From: Levilactobacillus parabrevis ATCC 53295
GTDB lineage: Bacteria; Bacillota; Bacilli; Lactobacillales; Lactobacillaceae
DNA: 61,621 nt
Reading direction: 5' to 3'
Assembly (NCBI RefSeq): GCF_001434055.1
Contig: NZ_AZCZ01000015.1
Span: 1-61,621 of the forward strand
A model generated the notes under the pieces. The model was given only the letters and a program-made list of their open reading frames with translations. It had not been told where the DNA came from and did not search any database. Both the position numbers and the translations under genes were made by a program. Each line of letters opens with the position of its first letter. Position 1 is the first letter of the stretch. Shown here in pieces: positions 16,381 to 24,598 of the stretch.

Positions 16381-16860
16381 TTATTCGACGGTGTCGACTT
16401 CTTTTGTAATGAGCCGCTCGTTGCTGACCGTATCGAGCTGTTGCTTGACGGTCACCAGTTCAGTCATCATTGAATCAATTTCTTCTGACGACATCCCAAG
16501 TAGCGTTTGACATTGACCAATTCGTGAGTAGACTTCGTCACGCTTAGTCGTGGCCATTTCAGTCAAGTGAATCAGGACTTGGCGTTCGTCGGTTTGGCTC
16601 CGAACCCGGGTGACCCAACCTTGCTTTTCAAGTCGCTTCAGCAGCGGTGTCAACGTACCACTGTCTAATTCCAAGCGTTCACCAAGCTGGTGAACCGTCA
16701 GAGGCGCCTTTTCCCACAGAACAAGCATTGCAATGTATTGGGGATAGGTTAAGCCAAAGGGTGCTAAAGCACTCTGGTAAAAATGATTAAATTTCTTGCT
16801 GGCCGAATAGATTGAAAAACATAACTGTTCATCCAACAATACGGGGTTAACGTCTGTCAT
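16381..16860 (-). CDS. ohrR: OhrR-type organic-peroxide-sensing MarR regulator
   Basis: 159 aa. The N-terminus LDEQLCFSIYSASKK places Cys14 at the peroxide-sensing position of OhrR proteins. The winged helix carries TYPQYIAMLVLWE, LTVHQLGERLELDSGTLTPLLKRL and the wing RSQTDERQVLIHLT. Oxidation of the N-terminal Cys releases DNA. The partner gene ohrA is usually adjacent but is not within this window on either side, so the target is elsewhere or the regulator acts on itself. The operator-like palindrome at 16894-16905 sits just upstream. Confidence 0.85.
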   Translation of the reverse strand: MTDVNPVLLDEQLCFSIYSASKKFNHFYQSALAPFGLTYPQYIAMLVLWEKAPLTVHQLGERLELDSGTLTPLLKRLEKQGWVTRVRSQTDERQVLIHLTEMATTKRDEVYSRIGQCQTLLGMSSEEIDSMMTELVTVKQQLDTVSNERLITKEVDTVE

Positions 16861-16893
16861 CGTATTGGCCTCCTTTCGTTTACTTTCCAGTGT

Positions 16894-16905
16894 ATTGTAT
16901 ACAAT
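16894..16905. promoter_or_regulatory. likely OhrR operator
   Basis: ATTGTATACAAT is a perfect 12-bp palindrome within TGTATTGTATACAATTAAATTG, close to the TACAATT-ATTGTA boxes bound by OhrR proteins. It is 34 bp before the ohrR start. Confidence 0.55.
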
Positions 16906-17383
16906 TAAATTGCCGCTGGCAAGTAAAATACCTCAGCTTGCCCGCCATGGGCCTATCTGGTCGCGTGAATAACCAAAAGGCGAGACAATTCAGCAAAAAT
17001 GTAACATCACAATAATTATATAGCATATCTATAGGTAAATACAACGATTGTTGACGAAATTAGTTTTATTACACATTTAAAATTTAGGGGAGTAGTTAGT
17101 TCGTAAAGGGTATGTGTGGTTGTGCCCAGTAACTTACGATAACTTAAAAACTAAACCACTATTGGTGATCAGGCCGTAATGCTAACTCGGCAGGAAACCT
17201 TGTGAAAATATGGTTAAAGTGGTCAATTGATTACCTGGTTGATAAGACCGTCTAAGTATACCAGAAGATTTAAAAATAAAAAGTTAAATTTTATAGATAT
17301 GATAATGAAAGTCTAGTGAAAGGAATGTGGCTTGGTGCGCGGTGGGGAAGCATCAACGTTGATACTGAATTGAATACTGGGGA
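16906..17383. other. about 480 bp of AT-rich intergenic DNA, no gene recognised
   Basis: Both strands have only short frames without ribosome sites. No strong terminator, tRNA or repeat is visible. A TTGACG hexamer near 17050 could be a -35 element, without a convincing -10. The region ends at the tRNA-Leu terminator. Confidence 0.45.
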
Positions 17384-17429
17384 TAAAAAATAGGAGCCTT
17401 GCTAGACGTTAATCTAACAAAGCTCCTAT
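17384..17429 (-). terminator. terminator of tRNA-Leu(CAG)
   Basis: Long stem TAGGAGC.TTG.TAGA / TCTA.CAA.GCTCCTA with a T-run on the minus strand (AAAAAA at 17385-17390). Confidence 0.9.
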
Positions 17430-17445
17430 ATCAGGTTATTCGTGA

Positions 17446-17529
17446 TGCCCCGAGCAGGATTCGAACCTGTACTTGATCTCTCAAACAGCGACCTGAACGC
17501 TGCGCGTCTGCCAGTTCCGCCATCGGGGC
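17446..17529 (-). tRNA. tRNA-Leu (CAG)
   Basis: 84-nt class II tRNA on the minus strand: acceptor GCCCCGA pairs with TCGGGGC, discriminator A, anticodon CAG (loop TTCAGGT), long variable arm. It has its own terminator. Confidence 0.95.
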
Positions 17530-17595
17530 AACTCAACAACAAGTAATATATTACACTATCCGTGTATAAATGTGAACCCTTAATTTAAATTTTTT

Positions 17596-17874
17596 TTATT
17601 TAGGGAATTTAACGGCCGTCCCGTAGCCGTGAACCACTAGAAATTTTGGGGCAACATTCATCTGGGCGATCTCGGTATTGAAGCGAACTTCAATCAGACC
17701 GTCTGCGCCCATTTCTTGTGCTTTCTTCATCAACGCTTGCTTGGCCTCATCGAATAGGCCATCGAAGAGTTCGAATTGATCCGGCTTTTCCGACCGCAAC
17801 ATGGTGTGTGTCGTCGCGGTCAGGATGCCTTGGATCTGGTGGGACCGGTTTAAGCCCCCAGTTGTCATGAACAT
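17596..17874 (-). CDS. YbjQ/UPF0145-family protein (second copy)
   Basis: 92 aa from ATG 17874, which has GAGGAGG eight bases upstream. The order of motifs matches the protein at 2945-3265: a central helix with QALMKKAQEMGADGLIEVRFN and the terminal VHGYGTAVKFPK. The N-terminal segment is shorter (MFMTTGGLNRSHQIQG). Function unsettled. It lies 13 bp after the VanZ-like gene on the same strand, so the two form an operon. Confidence 0.75.
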   Translation of the reverse strand: MFMTTGGLNRSHQIQGILTATTHTMLRSEKPDQFELFDGLFDEAKQALMKKAQEMGADGLIEVRFNTEIAQMNVAPKFLVVHGYGTAVKFPK

Positions 17875-17887
17875 CTGTAATTCCTCC

Positions 17888-18388
17888 TCATTTTAAAACC
17901 TGGTAATGGCGTTGCAGGAGCAGCATGCAGGCCGCGCCAATGATGACGCCTGTGCAGTTAGTCAGAACGTCATTGATGTCGACCCAACGGCCCAGACCGA
18001 CCAGCCAGTTAAAGATGGCCTGACCACTCTCAAGCGTCAAACCAGTGGCAAGACCGGCGAGTAGCCATTGGCGCCACCGATGCTGACTATGGTTGTATTG
18101 CCAGATAACGCCTTGCGGAATGGTCATGACAATGTTCAGCCAAAATGACAGGTCGACACTGGCCGGTTGCAGGGGCCAAATGACCCAAGTGCCGCCAGCA
18201 ATCCAAAAAGTTTGAATTTGGCCAACACTACTCCCCAGCGTAATAGCGACTGGCGTCCACGTCAGGGCGTTTAGTCCCCAGCAACCCAGCCACCACCAGA
18301 TTCGGCGGTAACGTCGCTGATGCCAGTCCCTGAGGCTCAGTATGGCCCACAGTAGGCTGACACCAATAAATGGAATCCATCGGACCAT
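17888..18388 (-). CDS. VanZ-family membrane protein
   Basis: 166 aa with four to five membrane helices. The family signature is in the C-terminal half: LTLESGQAIF, then GRWVDINDVLTNCTGVIIGA, matching the E-x-x-Q and D-x-x-D-x-x-x-N-x-x-G pattern. VanZ-like proteins are found in envelope and antibiotic-resistance settings, but this is the common chromosomal form with no vancomycin cluster around it. First gene of the operon with the YbjQ-type protein. Confidence 0.85.
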   Translation of the reverse strand: MVRWIPFIGVSLLWAILSLRDWHQRRYRRIWWWLGCWGLNALTWTPVAITLGSSVGQIQTFWIAGGTWVIWPLQPASVDLSFWLNIVMTIPQGVIWQYNHSQHRWRQWLLAGLATGLTLESGQAIFNWLVGLGRWVDINDVLTNCTGVIIGAACMLLLQRHYQVLK

Positions 18389-18512
18389 GTTTAGCGCCTC
18401 CTAACATTTCCAGTATACCGATTTGCTGGGAGGGGGACAATTGCTTTTGAAGATTTTATTTTTGCGGATTTGCCGCGAATTGGCCGGTTAGGTTCGATTT
18501 CTGCTTGGAAAA

Positions 18513-19028
18513 TCATTTTTGAAAAACGTCCTTGCCATATTCCTTGATCATGGCCTTCCGCCAGTTGCTGTACGTCAGGTAGGGGCCCATTCCTAATTCG
18601 CCGGTCTTTGGATCAAGGTACTGTCGATTCGTAGTCGTGGGGAGATCACCCGTACAGGGCGTGGCGATGCAACGACAGCCTTTGTGAAAGGGCGGGTAGT
18701 TGATGCCTGGTCTGGCTTCGTCCGTCCGATAGACGCGGCCATCCTGAGCGCCACAGTCCGGACAAGTCTCCTGATCGAGAACGCAGGTAATCTGGTAGTA
18801 ATCGGTATAAGGCGTCCCGACCGGCTGTTGGGCTTGCGTAACTTGCGGCCGGTTAAGCCCAACTGAGCGCCCAATCTGTGGAAATAACCAGTAGATGATA
18901 GCCAAGACCAGTGCGATCACCGTTGACCACGTGATGGCGTATCCTAGTGTATAGAAGATGATGCCAAGAACGACATCCAGAATTAGAAAGACGATAACGC
19001 TAATTGAAATACCGCTTCTTTTTTTCAC
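18513..19028 (-). CDS. membrane-anchored protein with a phage SPP1-gp7/Mu-F-like cysteine module
   Basis: 171 aa from GTG 19028 with GGAGG eight bases upstream. Two hydrophobic helices fill residues about 5-55. After a linker, the C-terminal half reads CVLDQETCPDCGAQDGRVY, then PGINYPPFHKGCRC, LDPKTGEL and YSNWRKAM. This resembles the C-terminal module of minor head (SPP1 gp7 / Mu gpF) proteins, which carries CxxC and HxxCxC metal-like ligands. No other phage gene is nearby. Function unknown; membrane location follows from the helices. Confidence 0.65.
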   Translation of the reverse strand: MKKRSGISISVIVFLILDVVLGIIFYTLGYAITWSTVIALVLAIIYWLFPQIGRSVGLNRPQVTQAQQPVGTPYTDYYQITCVLDQETCPDCGAQDGRVYRTDEARPGINYPPFHKGCRCIATPCTGDLPTTTNRQYLDPKTGELGMGPYLTYSNWRKAMIKEYGKDVFQK

Positions 19029-19254
19029 GGGATTGCCTCCATAAGTAGATTTTGAAAGCCCTATCACTGTATTATACACGAGACGCTCGCCAATGTGCGA
19101 AACAGTTCGCTGGCACGACGATTATCGCGGGCAGTTACCCGAACTGACGACTACTTCGAGGTTAAAACGATAGTTAAGCCGTAACCCTGAATTTCCAGAG
19201 TAAGTAGGGTAGAATGAAAACATTGACTAATTTCGAAAGGGGTCCCTCGTTTTT

Positions 19255-21756
19255 ATGACGAATCAGTTACCGACTAAGATCAAAGTTCGTGGTGCAAAGG
19301 TCAATAATCTCAAGAATTTGGATGTTGATATTCCGTTGAATAAGTTTGTGGCAATTACTGGCCGCAGTGGTTCCGGCAAGTCGTCCTTGGCCATGGGGGT
19401 GCTCTATGCCGAGGGGGCCCGGCGCTACCTCAATGCGCTTTCAACGTTTACGCGGCGGCGCATCAATCAGATGGGCAAGGCAGCGGTTGAATCCGTTGAG
19501 TATCTGCCTTCCGCGTTGGCACTCCGTCAGCGGCCACAGGTTCCTGGTGTGCGCTCGACCGTGGGGACAATGTCGGAAAGCCTCAATATCTTGCGGCTAG
19601 TCTTTTCACGGCTGGGGTCACCCGTCTGTCCGAATGGGCATCAGGTGCCACCAACGCTAGCAGTGGCCGAAAATGATGGCTACGTGACCTGCCCAACCTG
19701 TGGTGTGACTTTTCGTGCGCCCGGAGCTGAAGACTTCGCGTTTAACTCCGACGGTGCTTGCCCGACCTGCGGCGGTTTAGGCGAGGTGCGGCAATTGGAT
19801 TCATCGCTGTTGATTGCCAATGAAGACCAGACGATTGAAGAGGGTGCGGTTGCATCCTGGCATTTGCCCGGACGTAATTTTATGCCAATCGTCGCCAACG
19901 CTATCGGTATTCCTATCGACGTGCCATACAAGGATCTGAGTGCGGCCGATAAGCAGCGTGTCTTGCACGGTCCTAAGCAGAACGTGGCGATTAACATTCC
20001 TAGTAGTAAGGGCAAGATCTTCCATATGGACAATGCGGTCTACGAGAATGCCTTTGCGGCGGTTGAGGATAGCTTAGCCACGACCAAGAATGAACGAACA
20101 ATTGCGAAACTTAATAAATTTTACACGTTTGACACCTGCCCAACTTGCCACGGTACGCGGTTGAATCCGAAGCTGCTAAAACAATTACTGAATGGTAAGA
20201 ATCTGGCGGAGGTCAGTGATTTGCCAGTTAAACAGCTACGTGAGTTTGCCGGCACCATTGTTGACTGGCTTCCCGCTAAAATGCATAAGCTGGGAACGGA
20301 CCTCGTCGATGAACTCGTGCGTAGCCTGCAGCCGATGGTCGACTTGGGCTTAGATTACCTGACACTGAGTCGCCCCGGTGCGACGCTGTCCACTGGTGAG
20401 CTCCAACGAATCCAGTTGGGCCGGACCCTGCGGAGCGCAACGACTGGCGTCCTGTACGTGCTAGATGAACCCTCAGTGGGCTTACATCCGGCTAACGTGA
20501 CTGGACTAATCAAGGCCTTTAGAGGATTGGTTGCACAAGGCAATTCTGTGGTGGTCGTGGATCACGACACCCGGATTATTGGTGCGGCGGATTACGTGAT
20601 TGAAATCGGTCCTGGTGCCGGGAAAAATGGTGGCACAGTGGTCGATCAGGGGACGGTCGCCGAGGTGGCGCGGAGTCCACATTCACTGATTGCACCATTC
20701 TTGAACGGGACGACGCAACTGCGTGAGCGGCCGATGCTGAGTGATCAAGCACTCTGGCAAAAGGGACAGCTCAGTCTGGAAGTGCAGCACCGGTTTAACA
20801 TCGATGACGTGGCGGTGAAGTTTCCGAAGAATCGGCTAACGACGGTCACGGGGATGAGTGGTGCTGGCAAGACGACGATGATTCTCGACAGCTTGATTCC
20901 GGCGATTGAAGCCGAAGTGGCCCATCGGCCGTTACCTAAGCACGTCACCCAACTGGACCGCGCGGGTATTCGTCACGTGATCAAGGTTGACTCGGTTCCC
21001 GTGGGAAAGAATGTGCGCTCAACGGTAGCAACCTATACGGATATCTTGAATCGCTTACGGAAGCTGTTCGCAGCAACACCAACAGCGCAGGAACGTGGCT
21101 ATACTAATAGTCGCTTCTCGTATAACGTTAAGGCTGGGGCTTGTCCCACGTGTAACGGGACCGGTCAGATTTCTCTAGATGTTCAGTATCTGCCGGATAT
21201 TACGGAAGTCTGCCCGCAGTGTCACGGTCAGCGCTACAACCAAGAAACGTTGGCCGTGAAATGGCAAGGGTACAGTATCGCCGATGTTTTGGCCTTGTCC
21301 GTTGATGAAGCCCTACCCGTTTTTGCCGAAGAAGCGGGTATCGAACAGACCTTACAGACGCTTCACGACATGGGATTAGGTTACCTGTTACTCGGTGAAA
21401 GTACGCCGGCGCTCTCCGGTGGGGAGGCCCAACGTCTGAAGCTGGTGTCTCGCATCGGTAAGCGGCAGAACGGCACGTTGTTTATCTTTGATGAACCCAC
21501 GGTCGGGTTGCATCCCCTGGACATTCAGCAGTTGGTCAAGGTCTTCGATCAGCTTCTGCAGCAGGGGGCCACGGTCATTGCCATCGAGCATGACTTGGAT
21601 CTGATTGCCAACGCGGACTATGTGATCGATATGGGTCCCGGTGGCGGGATTGCTGGGGGACAACTGGTCGCAACCGGTACACCGGCCGCGGTCAGTGAGA
21701 ACCCGGCGAGTGTGACGGGACGGTATTTGAAGGCCCAGTTAGACCTATTCGCCTAA
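19255..21756 (+). CDS. class II UvrA-like ABC ATPase (UvrA paralogue)
   Basis: 833 aa, about 110 shorter than housekeeping UvrA. Two UvrA-type ATPase halves: Walker A GRSGSGKSS and GMSGAGKTT; signatures LSTGELQRIQLGR and LSGGEAQRLKLV; Walker B VLDEPSVGL and IFDEPTVGL. Zinc modules CPNG..CPTC and CPTCNGTG..CPQC are present, but the UvrB-binding segment after the first Walker A seems missing. Class II UvrA proteins go with DNA-damage or drug tolerance rather than core excision repair. Transcribed alone with a TAGAAT -10 upstream. Confidence 0.9.
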   Translation: MTNQLPTKIKVRGAKVNNLKNLDVDIPLNKFVAITGRSGSGKSSLAMGVLYAEGARRYLNALSTFTRRRINQMGKAAVESVEYLPSALALRQRPQVPGVRSTVGTMSESLNILRLVFSRLGSPVCPNGHQVPPTLAVAENDGYVTCPTCGVTFRAPGAEDFAFNSDGACPTCGGLGEVRQLDSSLLIANEDQTIEEGAVASWHLPGRNFMPIVANAIGIPIDVPYKDLSAADKQRVLHGPKQNVAINIPSSKGKIFHMDNAVYENAFAAVEDSLATTKNERTIAKLNKFYTFDTCPTCHGTRLNPKLLKQLLNGKNLAEVSDLPVKQLREFAGTIVDWLPAKMHKLGTDLVDELVRSLQPMVDLGLDYLTLSRPGATLSTGELQRIQLGRTLRSATTGVLYVLDEPSVGLHPANVTGLIKAFRGLVAQGNSVVVVDHDTRIIGAADYVIEIGPGAGKNGGTVVDQGTVAEVARSPHSLIAPFLNGTTQLRERPMLSDQALWQKGQLSLEVQHRFNIDDVAVKFPKNRLTTVTGMSGAGKTTMILDSLIPAIEAEVAHRPLPKHVTQLDRAGIRHVIKVDSVPVGKNVRSTVATYTDILNRLRKLFAATPTAQERGYTNSRFSYNVKAGACPTCNGTGQISLDVQYLPDITEVCPQCHGQRYNQETLAVKWQGYSIADVLALSVDEALPVFAEEAGIEQTLQTLHDMGLGYLLLGESTPALSGGEAQRLKLVSRIGKRQNGTLFIFDEPTVGLHPLDIQQLVKVFDQLLQQGATVIAIEHDLDLIANADYVIDMGPGGGIAGGQLVATGTPAAVSENPASVTGRYLKAQLDLFA

Positions 21757-21764
21757 AATTTAAG

Positions 21765-21806
21765 ACAAAAAAGGGCGCCGACGAACCAATCTTCGTCGAC
21801 GCTCGT
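21765..21806. terminator. terminator between uvrA-like gene and 21817 gene
   Basis: GCGCCGACGAA / TTCGTCGACGC stem with AAAAAA on the left, a T-run for the minus-strand gene. Confidence 0.8.
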
Positions 21807-21816
21807 TTCATCTAGA

Positions 21817-22056
21817 TTAAAGTTTCTTGGAAATTTGGTAACGCTCGCTGGCCGCGTGGCCGGTCTGGCCATTTCCCAGTTGTGATTCTGCTAGGAAGAT
21901 ATCAAAGGAAGGCTCACCTTTTTCGCTCTTCACTACCAAAACGTGACCGGCATCGGTGTGCCGTTCTTGATAGATCTGCGCCGATTGGACGGCTTCGTGA
22001 TAATCGTGAAAGTTACCAATTGAATCGCCAGGATTAAAGAGTACAACTTCATCCAT
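21817..22056 (-). CDS. hypothetical small protein, 79 aa
   Basis: From ATG 22056 (MDEVVLFNPGDSIGNFHDY) with AAAGGA nine bases upstream; the in-frame ATG three codons earlier abuts the ribosome site. Soluble, mixed alpha/beta, with a basic tail ERYQISKKL. No recognisable domain. It is followed by a terminator and preceded by pepD with a 69-bp gap. Confidence 0.65.
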   Translation of the reverse strand: MDEVVLFNPGDSIGNFHDYHEAVQSAQIYQERHTDAGHVLVVKSEKGEPSFDIFLAESQLGNGQTGHAASERYQISKKL

Positions 22057-22125
22057 TATAATCATTCCTTTCAGGGCTAGCTGCTAATTTCATTATACCG
22101 CACTTGTCCTGAAAACGGTATCAAT

Positions 22126-23535
22126 TCACAAATTCTGGTCCATGGTAAATGACAGCTGTGACTGTTCAGCGTTGGCACAGAGCAATTTGCCGGCTTGATT
22201 TTCAATTTCTGTCGCAAAAAGTTGTGCGGTAGCCGCGTTGAAATGGCCTAAGCTGGTGTCATCGTTCGCTGTCAGCGCATCGCCAGCGGTCACACGCTGA
22301 ATCCCCAATGATTGGGTGTGCTTCAGGAAATCCGCAATGAGCTGGCGATTCTCGTGATAGTGCGCTTCACTCAGATCCTCTAGCAGTTTGCCAGCCCAAT
22401 AGGGGTTTTGTGGCGAGAACTGCTGATTGGCGGCCGCATACGCCGTGCCGAGCTGGTCGCCGTTGGCGTAGAAGGGGACGTAGGGATTGAAGGCGGGGTT
22501 GCCAAAACATTGCCAGATAAGACCGGCTAACTGAGGAATCACGTGACGTCTGATCTGCAGGATGTGGGAATTTTCCGTGCGTGAAAGGCCAATGGCACGG
22601 TAGAGGTGGCGTTCGGTTTCGGTGCCATCGCCAAATGGATCGTAGGGCGTTTCCTGGTAGTGTGAACCGAGTAACTCCGCAACGTCCGGCACGCTGATCT
22701 TGCGTTCCGCATGACGAATGAAGGGGAGTTCCTGGTCGGTCGGATTTTCAAAGGCACTCGGCGTGAAAAGCTTGTGTCCGTACCAGACTCGTGGCGTATT
22801 GTAGTGAGCGTCGAAAACGGTTTGGGTGCCGAAGATGTGGCGGGAGTTGAACCGATTACCGTCCGGGTTAAGATGATTGCGCTGAACGAAGTGCCGGATA
22901 CCGGTAGAAGTCAGAAAGTCACCGGGACGGTCGAAGTCGATATCCTGAATGGCCAATTGATTGGCGACCACGGCGTACATGTCGTCGGGGATGCGCTGGG
23001 CAACCCAGTGATGACCACTGACGATTTCCATGTACCAGACCTCATCGCTGTCGCTAAAGAGAACGCCGTTGGCCTCGGCAGCGCCGTTGGTTTCAACCAG
23101 TTGGCCTAGTCGTTTGACACCAGCTTGAGCTGAGTCCACGTAAGGGAGAACGACCGTGACCATCGCGTCTTCAGCAATACCGTCGTCGACGAGTGGATCT
23201 ACGCCCAGCACGCGGCTGTTAGCGTAAGCGGATTCCGTGGCGCTCATGGCGACGTTGTGACTGTTAATGCCGCTCTCAGCGTAATCACCCTCACTCGGAT
23301 CACTGTCGGGCACGGCGGTGTAGTGAGCCGCGTGAACTGGAAGAGTGGTGGTGAAGTGATTGTTCTTAGAAATAAAAGTCGTGTTCGGATTGTCGGTTGC
23401 TGGGTGCACGACCGCTTGTTTCGGCCAGATGGCGACACCGTTGTCCTCGTTGCGGGCAATCAAGGGGCTACCGTCGATGGTGGCTAGCTTGCCGGCAAGA
23501 AATGAGGTGCAGGCCTGGTGGGTTTGACGAGTCAT
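22126..23535 (-). CDS. pepD: dipeptidase PepD, C69 family
   Basis: 469 aa, the normal length for lactobacillar dipeptidase A. The Ntn-hydrolase nucleophile is Cys9 in QACTSFLAGKLATIDGS; ARNEDNG follows as expected, and VWYMEIVSGHHWVAQRIPDD is a family-typical strand region. Splits a broad range of dipeptides in the cytosol, completing peptide use. The short segment before Cys9 means a propeptide of at most eight residues. Start ATG with GGAGG upstream. Confidence 0.93.
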   Translation of the reverse strand: MTRQTHQACTSFLAGKLATIDGSPLIARNEDNGVAIWPKQAVVHPATDNPNTTFISKNNHFTTTLPVHAAHYTAVPDSDPSEGDYAESGINSHNVAMSATESAYANSRVLGVDPLVDDGIAEDAMVTVVLPYVDSAQAGVKRLGQLVETNGAAEANGVLFSDSDEVWYMEIVSGHHWVAQRIPDDMYAVVANQLAIQDIDFDRPGDFLTSTGIRHFVQRNHLNPDGNRFNSRHIFGTQTVFDAHYNTPRVWYGHKLFTPSAFENPTDQELPFIRHAERKISVPDVAELLGSHYQETPYDPFGDGTETERHLYRAIGLSRTENSHILQIRRHVIPQLAGLIWQCFGNPAFNPYVPFYANGDQLGTAYAAANQQFSPQNPYWAGKLLEDLSEAHYHENRQLIADFLKHTQSLGIQRVTAGDALTANDDTSLGHFNAATAQLFATEIENQAGKLLCANAEQSQLSFTMDQNL

Positions 23536-23749
23536 GGGGGTTCCTCCTTCAAAAAGTGCGTAAATATAAGATTCACTATAGCATATTTTGACCGAATAAG
23601 CCGTTGACCACCGTTTCTATCCAATTGTTTGCTAGAATAGACTCTGGATAGCTACCGAATTTTGAGAGTGGCGACTGATTAGGCGTCAGGATGGCAAGAG
23701 TAGTCACTTCATAGTGGCCGGAAAGCAAGATTTTAAAGGAGATGTCGTG

Positions 23750-24451
23750 ATGGAAAGTGTCCATACGCATGAACATTCGATTGAACGAGAATTAGAGTGT
23801 GTTTCACAGGTGCCGATTTTTCAGCGGTTGTCTGCCGAACAGATGACCTCGGTGGCACAAGTGACTCGCCCGATTCATGCCGAAAAGGGCGGTGCCGTCT
23901 TTAGCACGGGCGAGGTCTCACAAACGCTGTACATTGTTAATCAGGGACAGGTTCGCTTGTATCATTTGGCCGAGGATGGCCGAGAACAGGTTTTACGGGT
24001 CCTGAATCCGGGAGACTTCGTTGGTGAAATTGCGTTGTTCACGGACGAAATCCATGCGTCCTACGCTGAAGCAACCAAAACAACCGAGCTGTGTACCATT
24101 TCGCGGGCCTCGCTGACGGCACTGATCAAGAAGTTGCCGCCACTGTCGATGGCCTTACTGGGTGCTTTGGCCGACCGGCTGAAGTCCGCCGAACGTCAAG
24201 CAACATTGTTGGCGATTCCAGATGCGTTACCTCGTTTGGCAGGATATTTACAGGAACTCACCGGCCATACGACGGGCACGGTTGACTTACCGATGAGCAA
24301 ACAGGATCTGGCTGCTTATCTGGGGATGACGCCGGAATCGTTGAGCCGCAAGCTGAGACAGCTGGCAACGTCCGGAATTATTGAGACGATTGGCCGGCGG
24401 CAGGTCAAAGTAACCGATTCCATTAAACTCAGCGAATTAGCCCCATCATAG
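23750..24451 (+). CDS. Crp/Fnr-family regulator, FLP-like
   Basis: 233 aa from ATG 23750 with AAAGGAG upstream. Cyclic-nucleotide-type beta-roll (residues about 25-130, with NPGDFVGEIALF) and a C-terminal HTH (QDLAAYLGMTPESLSRKLRQL). There is no N-terminal cysteine cluster for iron-sulfur binding. Cys17 and Cys115 lie 98 residues apart, close to the spacing of the redox disulfide pair in the FLP protein of Lactobacillus casei as I recall it, so thiol sensing is inferred. The target promoters are not evident. Convergent with nothing; asnB starts 147 bp downstream on the same strand from its own -10-like TGCTAAAAT. Confidence 0.85.
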   Translation: MESVHTHEHSIERELECVSQVPIFQRLSAEQMTSVAQVTRPIHAEKGGAVFSTGEVSQTLYIVNQGQVRLYHLAEDGREQVLRVLNPGDFVGEIALFTDEIHASYAEATKTTELCTISRASLTALIKKLPPLSMALLGALADRLKSAERQATLLAIPDALPRLAGYLQELTGHTTGTVDLPMSKQDLAAYLGMTPESLSRKLRQLATSGIIETIGRRQVKVTDSIKLSELAPS

Positions 24452-24598
24452 GCCATTTTCAGCGAACCGTTTAAGAATCCTTAATAATATGGTATTCCCG
24501 AAATAAATTTGCTAAAATGATGGGTGTTGTGTTTCATTTAAATCTTAATGAACGACCAAATTAGACTTAATAATAAACAGGAAAAAGGGGATACGCAC

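Noticed and set aside
18513-19028. Prophage remnant
   Set aside because: Only one gp7-like module is present, with membrane helices and normal chromosomal neighbours; no integrase, terminase, portal or att-like repeats.
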